This document shows, in pieces, positions 58,101 to 64,000 of a DNA stretch of 64,000 nucleotides. Below the pieces are notes generated by a model, which saw nothing but the letters and a program-made list of their open reading frames with translations, was not told where the DNA came from and did not search any database. The DNA is from Ramazzottius varieornatus (taxonomy: Eukaryota; Tardigrada; Eutardigrada; Parachela; Ramazzottiidae). Numbering within the stretch: the first letter of the stretch is position 1; every line of letters starts with the position of its first letter. Both the position numbers and the translations under genes were made by a program. Location: NCBI GenBank assembly GCA_001949185.1, contig BDGG01000002.1, positions 961,481-1,025,480 of the forward strand, given 5' to 3'.

Positions 58101-61100
58101 TGTCAATCAGTCGGCCACTGTCGTCCGCACGCAAAACTTCAACAACAGCTTCCCGCAGTACTTGCCCGTCTACCCAGTTCTGCCTTTTGTCGGCGGTGCA
58201 GCGGTAAGTCTGACACCAGTTTATTGCGGTTCTCCCTTCGGTCGTCATCCTCTAGTCTTGCACTGATTGTTCCACGCTTCACACTTTTCTCTTTGATGAT
58301 TTAGGGCTCTGGTGCCGCTGGTGCCGGTGGTGCCGTCCTGACAATCCCTGCTTCCAACAACAGCGCCTACAATTACGGTTATCCGCTGAACCTTCCTCAG
58401 TACCCCGTTCTCCCCTACTACGTTCAGGTCCGTTGCGACCTCTAGCCTCACGGATTGACAGCCTTGCCTTCGCTTTATGACAAAAGAATGCACATCGAAT
58501 ATTCATTTCTCGGTCCCGATCAACTAACTCAGTTCCTTTGTTATAGCAATCATCTGGTGGAATGACTGGCATGGGCGGAGCCAACAGCGGATATGGCTCA
58601 AACACAGCCTCCTACGGTTCCAGTTACAGCTATGCCTCGCCCTCCCCGTCGCCATCGCCTTCGTACGGTGGTTCTTCCAGCTATGGCTCACCCACACCCC
58701 CGACATCCACATCGTATGGTGCTTCTGGATATGCTGCCTCCTCGGGCTCCGGTATGGGCTCGTCTTACGGTGGATCATCTGGTTATGGATCGCCCGCAAT
58801 GTCCACAACCGCCCCAGCTACCTATGGAGGTTCATCTGGGTACGGTGCCGCCGCCTCGGGCTCTGGTTCGGCATACGGGGGATCGTCTGGCTACGGATCG
58901 CCCGCCACTTCAACACCTGCTCCCGCTTACGGTGGGTAAAGAAACAAAACTTTTTGGCCCAGCCAGAACCGTAGTGTTCGTTTCTCAGCGTGTACTTACG
59001 ACGTCAAACGTTCTGTTTTCATATTGTTGTTTCAATGTTGGTTTATCAAATAGATCCAAAGGTACCATTTTTCGCCTTTGTCTGGGGTGTTCAAAGATTT
59101 GATGAGAAGTTAAAAATTGTTGGACGTCTGAACGAGTGGTACAAATAAACGAATAAACTGAGAAACGAACACTACAATGCTGGCTGGTAAAATTAAGTGC
59201 TACTTCAGACACCAGGTCAGACATTATTTTCCGTCATCCATGCTCTTGTTGAAACTGCTAAAACTGAAGTAACTGCGACGCTCGTGTTTGAGACACCCTG
59301 CTGCTTCTGTATGTTTTTGATGTATACGGAAGGCATCTTTCTGGCAGGTGGCTCTTCAAGCTACGGTTCGAACACTGGCTCGAACTATGGTTCACCGTCT
59401 AACCAGGGACAGGCATCGTACGGAGGCTCGTCCGGTTACGGCTCCAGCATGAACGCAGGGCCAGGCTCAGGAATGGTCGTTGCCGCGCCCGCTCCAACAC
59501 CAGCACCCGCGCCAGCTCCAGGACCTAGTGGAGTAAGCCCTGGTCCTGCCACCGCTTCACCAGCTCCGCCGGTTTCCCTGCCTCCCGTCACTGCACCATC
59601 AACACTACCTCCTCCTCAGTCGACAGCATCCACGATGATGACCACTGCCTCGTTCAACCGAACTGCCACCTGGGGTAAACTTTACACTTTACAGCGCCTC
59701 CCGACTCACTCAACTTCCAGATGCCGGAGAACGTTGATATAGTGATCTTCTTTCTTCAGGTCCGTTTCCCGCCAGCGATGTAGCCGTTCCTCAGTCCAAG
59801 AACCTCGATCAATGCGGTATCCCACACGCCACCCAGGAAGGCGACATCGCTTTCCTGATGGCCAACGCCCAAAAAGGGCCGCGCATGAACATCTATCGAT
59901 CGAAACGTGCCTCGTCTGGTCGCGAAGCCCGAGTGACCAACAGCATGGTGGCCAAGGACATGGAAGTTTGCTGGATGGTGATTATTTTGTCCATTCTCTT
60001 CCTGTTATATGAAAGTGCAAATGTCCAAAGGACCAACCCGCTTATATTACCAACCGATGTGTTTCACCCGGACATTTACAGTCCTCCTTCTACATTTTAG
60101 GCCGCTATCCTCTTGGATGGAAAATACCAGTCCGGTGCTTCCATCGTTTCCGAATGGTTCGTTCTGACAGCTGCGCACGAGATCGACGGGTAGAAATCGA
60201 ATGACTTTGCGCTTTATCTGGACTGAATATCCCATGTTTTTGCTGGTGCTTGCAGACGTGATATCAGCCGTCTTCGAGTCCGCGTAGGTGACATCGACGT
60301 CCGACAAGGCTCCTTGGACAAGGACGAGCGCGTCGGATGTATCCAAGATATTACAGTCGACAAGGTCTTCCTCCACCCTGACTTTGACCGAAAGACCCTG
60401 TCCAGTGATATCGGTCTCCTCCGTTTGAAGGAGCCCATTAACCTCAACTCGCCCTGTGTCTGCAAAGTCTGCCTGCAAGAAGAAGCTCCCCAAGAAGGCG
60501 AGACCTGTATCGTCTCCGGTTATGGCTCTACCCGCACTGTCGACCCATCGCAGACCAAATCCGAGGAAGAAGCCTTCGCCCTCTGTAAGTTTCTTATCCA
60601 CAAGGATGAACAGCGACGTCGTGAAGAAATCCTCTCAGATGCTTATTTCAAGCGGCGCACGTTCATATCGTTACTGTCTGACAGCATGTGCCCCGTGGGA
60701 GGACGATCTTCTCGACTTTGATGGTTATTTCAAGTGGCGCACGCTTACAGTAATAGGGGCCGCAATTTTGCGTCACTTTTGGAAAAAACAATCGAGTGAA
60801 TTTATTTGCCGACGTTCCATCTATTCAGACCATATAAGCTGCTTCATAATTATACTTTTGTTTTACCTCAGCTGGACCTAACGCCGAGATCCTCCGATAC
60901 GCCGGTATTCCCGTCGTGGCCAACGACGTCTGCTCTGCTGCCTTTAAGAACGACAAACTGGCACCCAGACTGAAAGCACCGTTTGGCGTTCTCGATGACA
61001 CTCAAGTGTGCGCTGGTGGTATCTCGCAACGAGATGCTTGTTATGGTGACGGAGGTTCTCCATTGTAAGTAGAGCATGTCAAATGTACGGTTAGACGGTG

Positions 61101-61275
61101 GTGATAACGCTTCTTTCTCTTCTGCAGGGTATGCTACAATGGAAGGAGTTTCTACCAAGCCGGTGTTGTGTCATATGGTCGAGGTTGCGGTAAAGCCCTG
61201 ATGGCCGCCGTCTACGGTAGCGTAACAGCAGCAGCGCCTTGGATCAACGAGGCGATCATAACAGAAAAGCCATAA
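55129..61275 (+). CDS. family member E: six-cysteine module, Ser/Gly/Tyr-rich repeats and a dead trypsin-fold domain
   Basis: Exons 55129-55231, 55560-55730 (GC donor), 55814-55858, 55931-56587, 56804-58203, 58305-58427, 58547-58931, 59348-59674, 59760-59977, 60101-60189, 60256-60584, 60872-61064, 61128-61275; all phases agree; 1395 aa. Signal peptide MVSRFLRPVLLLGFLLVATA, propeptide ending RSKR, AVFPF; module LGQSILDIQC with C-x7-C-x7-C-x13-C-G-x16-C-C; linker GVNIILPQIVAYPVYAQYPF. Next come a Ser/Gly stretch with a vestige of the DRxSGxTFGS motif (DDGLQFSSAEEASEYEQ), an Ala/Ser/Thr-rich helical region of about 270 residues (unrecognised), and YGG/SPSPSPSYGGG repeats. The C-terminus is a chymotrypsin-fold domain: His in LTAAHEID, Asp in SSDIGLLRL, but GDGGSPL for GDSGGP. 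Activation site VTNS replaces IVGG. Non-catalytic secreted protein. That both halves form one transcript is inferred from continuous phases. Confidence 0.82.
55351..55443. repeat. AAGTGGCGCAC hairpin repeat, right half with tail (intron 1 of member E)
   Basis: TTTTTCCAAGAGGCGCAC...GTGCGCCACTT hairpin, then the tail CAGTTTATTTGCCGACGTCCC, the same tail as at 60800. Confidence 0.7.
60643..60820. repeat. AAGTGGCGCAC double-hairpin repeat (intron of member E)
   Basis: Units at 60648-60697 and 60730-60781 with ATTTCAAG(C/T)GGCGCACG starts, joined by GATCTTCTCGACTTTG, and ending with the tail GAATTTATTTGCCGACGTTCC. It lies inside the serine-protease-like part of the gene. Confidence 0.72.
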
Positions 61276-63387
61276 AGAACAAGCGTGGCGGCTATGTGGC
61301 TGTTTTAATTGACGGAAGTCATAGTTCAATGGCCCACGATTAAGATGCGGAACCTACTTTCTTTCTTTCTCTCTTACGCCATCTACAATCATGTTGTTGA
61401 AATATGACAACGCGCTGACTGTTAGCTCGCTTTGATTCTTCTTGTCAGATTGCACGGCATTGTGTGAAGCGGATGTGATCATTATATTACTCAGTGCTGG
61501 TCACTGGCACCCTTTCCGTCTACTCTAGCCATCTCGTTGTACAATTTTTCTGTACCACTTTTCTTTGCATACCGTCGTCAAGATTATCACAGCCATCTTT
61601 TATCTATTTACAGATAGGTATATCTGCATAACAATAAATCAGTTCGCCAATATAGTCTATCAAAATCCAATATCGCGCTGACGAACGACAATGTCCAGCG
61701 GTCCAGATCGGTCCAGAGCTTTTGACTTTACAGTACAGCATAACCCAATATTTAGTACTGTTCAGGCACACAACACGGAAGTACCCACACTGGCTCGTAC
61801 AGTCGTGCAGTGTTGCAAAGACATAAGAACATGCTAGATCAAAGTCCAGGTTTATCTACACCGTAGTCCGCGACAGCCATCACAGCAGACAAGTGGAAGA
61901 TTAAAGCAGGCGCACTGTGCATACGGAATTCCGATCCAGGAAAGCATACTAGTGTAGTGCTACCAAATTATCGAGCACTGAACCACGTGATGAGTCATGG
62001 CTGCCCAGCGTGATCGGATGTTATCAGTTGGCGTAGCTGACTCTCACCCGGGCATCATTTACTGCTCACGTGGTTGAGTGCGTGATGATTTGGTATCACT
62101 GTAGTAAGTTACACAGTCTGCATCAAACATCCATAGCATTAATGATTAATTGCTATAGAGGGCTCGGCCAAGCTGAAATAAGCCGTTTTAGCCGTTCTTA
62201 GCCGTGACTAAAAATATTTTAGCCACGGCTATAACGTATTGTGCGTTCGAGTGATTTATTGATGGTGAGTCGGCTAAGATAGTTTTAGCATAAATAAATC
62301 ATTCGAACGCACAATACATTCTAGTCGTGGCTAAAAGTATTCCAGCTGCTTTAGCCACGGCTAAAATATTTTTAGCCACGGCTAAGAACGGCTAAAACGG
62401 CTTATTTCAGCTTGGCCGAGCCTTCTATATTACTTGCTATGTGTTCAGAATAGCAAGCATATCTTGCTTCTGCCGTGCCCAAAACTGGATTCCAAGCTGT
62501 GTCGGAAACATTGTCGTGTGTGCGTAATTGGAGCAGTGAAACTCTGGCCTGTGCGTACCATGTAATTTCGTTGCAGATCCTCCTTATGACGGTACCTGTT
62601 TCGAGATTAGAGACGGCATCGGTGGTGTATGAAACTATCCGGAAAAGGATGTGAGGCCCATCCTCAATGCTAGAAAGACATTTCCTCCTCGTACTTTACT
62701 CTTGTCTATCGACATCTCCGTAAGGAGCTCCGAACTACTACTTCCCTCTGTGGGCTTAAAATTCACCGAAAACGTTCGTCAGTCTGCAAAACGTTTGTCA
62801 GTCATATAGGCTGGACTACTCCCTGTGCGCCAGTTGAGACGAACTCACTAACCCGTCTTGTCCTTCGCAAGACCAACACTTTTCGCAATGTTACACAAGT
62901 CAGAAATTTCCACCATCCTAGTAACACAGACGGCTTTCTGACGCACAAAGAATTACTGCAATATCTTTAGCGCTATATCGATGAACAAAAGCTTGTCAAG
63001 CACGTAAAGGTAAGACTCATCAGCGAAAGCATCTAGCGCGAAGAGTCCTGCTTAGTTTTGTTGCCAGATCGGGGCCGAGTTTCGAGGCCGAAGTGTTAAG
63101 TTACTGCCTGGTTTCTCCTTGCTGCCTGCTTTTTTCTTTTCTCTCTGGCCACGGGATTTTCAAAGTTGCCTCTTTTTCAACCCGTCTGGACTTCCTATGA
63201 CGGGTTGTGGGGTGACCAGTGATCAGCCAAAGCGGAAGACCCTTCAGCTGGAGATCTCAAGACATTAGCCTTCGATGTTATAATCGTCTGTAATGGACGT
63301 CACGACAAACTCTACATTCCCCGACATAACAACCATGGGCAGTTTCAAAGGCAACGGCGTCCCTTCTTCCGAACACCGGGAATCTAC
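61276..63387. other. 3' flank of member E and spacer with a MITE
   Basis: AATAAA at 61633-61638 is the first candidate polyadenylation signal after member E. The MITE at 62154-62429 is listed separately. No gene supported in the remainder. Confidence 0.4.
62154..62429. repeat. MITE with TATAGAAGGCTC-type ends, copy 2
   Basis: Near-identical to the element at 24542-24838; ends TATAGAGGGCTCGGCC and GGCCGAGCCTTCTATA. It lacks one internal TTAGCCGCGGCTAA block, which accounts for the length difference. Confidence 0.85.
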
Positions 63388-63760
63388 CCAGACAAATTTG
63401 TCCTAATCGTCTCAGCCAGTTTGTCGGCCAATGATCTCACGTGCGAGCTGATGGACCACGCCGGGAAATCTTCCTCAGACGAAACGATCTGAAGGATGTC
63501 TTTGCCGACCGCTGCAAGTTTCCGAACGTTTTCCCAGCCCCGGACGAACTCTGTTCCACGCAGAATGGATTTCTTGATGATGAAAGGATCCTAACACCGG
63601 AATGCAGAGTGGACGAGAAATGAGAACAGATGGAAGCATTGTGTCGCTTCCTCATTCACCATGAACACTAACCATGGCGTTCATCGGTTTGCTATAGTGG
63701 CAGCATCGGTCGCAGTTGAACCGCCAGTTTCGAAAATCAGGCTTGGTGTTGCAAAGAGTA
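63388..63760 (-). CDS. two exons of an unidentified gene, probably continuing past the window
   Basis: Minus-strand exon from about 63760 to 63673 (FRNWRFNCDRCCHYSKPMNA, GTTAGT donor) joins in phase 0 to 63590-63388 (DPFIIKKSILRGTEFVRGWE, AAVGKDILQIVSSEEDF, SSHVRSLADKLAETIRTN; donor GTAGAT). The second exon is clearly protein-like and helical; the first has a C-x2-CC cluster. Upstream exons would lie beyond 64000 or in 63761-64000; downstream exons were not identified. No family recognised. Confidence 0.35.
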
Positions 63761-64000
63761 CTTGGTTGGGAGGTTCTATAGGGAGGACATGAAGGATACG
63801 GGCACTGATTTGGTCTGGAGAAGTGGAAACATGACGTCACACAAACGAACTGATACGTCATGGACAAATTGCTTTGATTGAGTAGCTGTTAACCACAGTA
63901 CTATCAGGCACAGCTTGGCCAAGCCAGAAAGGCGTTTCACCAGGCCGCCAACTTAGGATCTCGGCTTACGTACCGGAAGCTACGTATAGCTAGGTACGGT

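Noticed and set aside
57674-58207. Long alternative-frame ORFs over the repeat region of member E (Thr/Leu/Arg-rich on plus, Arg/His-rich on minus)
   Set aside because: They are shadows of Ser/Gly/Tyr/Pro repeats, which create stop-free alternative frames.
59978-60100. Hydrophobic segment (MVIILSILFLLYESANV) read as a membrane anchor in member E
   Set aside because: It is intron sequence read through the GTGATT donor at 59978; splicing to 60101 gives the standard protease sequence AAILLDGKYQ.

Overview
The window is animal nuclear DNA from an invertebrate. Genes are split by many short GT-AG introns (mostly 50-400 bp), there is no operon structure, and DNA transposon and LINE remains are abundant. 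CFAP298 (a ciliary/flagellar dynein-assembly factor) and a complete natriuretic-peptide-type receptor guanylate cyclase mark it as metazoan with motile cilia or flagella. An ecdysozoan such as a tardigrade is my leading guess, but no single feature proves it.

Layout. 0.3-1.5 kb (-): small secreted protein with a Cache-like domain, carrying an apparent one-base deletion. 2.6-3.5 kb (+): intronless CFAP298. 6.1-17.6 kb (+): receptor guanylate cyclase, 33 exons, every splice phase consistent. 18.2 and 23.1 kb (-): two paralogous secreted Thr-rich proteins with a six-cysteine tail. 19-31 kb: mainly fold-back/TIR elements, a decayed pogo-type transposase and unassigned exon-like pieces. 31.8-34.5 kb (+): six-exon, four-CUB secreted protein. 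37.7-44.3 kb: hAT relic, LINE relic and PIF/Harbinger relic. 36.0-61.3 kb (+): five members (A-E) of one secreted gene family, with the transposon block lying between A and B.

The family is the most interesting content. All five members share signal peptide, short propeptide ending in a basic (mostly KR) site, the sequence FPF/FPL and a six-cysteine module C-x7-C-x7-C-x(12,13)-C-G-x16-C-C. In A, B, D and E this is followed by an IVAYPVYxQYP(F/Y) linker; the long members continue into Pro/Tyr/Ala- or Ser/Gly/Tyr-rich low-complexity sequence. The first three introns sit at identical positions, all phase 1. Member E (1395 codons as spliced here) ends in a trypsin-fold domain whose catalytic serine is replaced by glycine. 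I do not recognise this family. The composition suggests extracellular structural or adhesive material, with E as a possible catalytically dead organiser; this is inference.

A dispersed double-hairpin repeat built on AAGTGGCGCAC and its complement recurs at least ten times in introns and between genes, and several MITE-like families occur as two or more copies. All gene models were built by eye from splice signals and reading-frame continuity; no database search was run.
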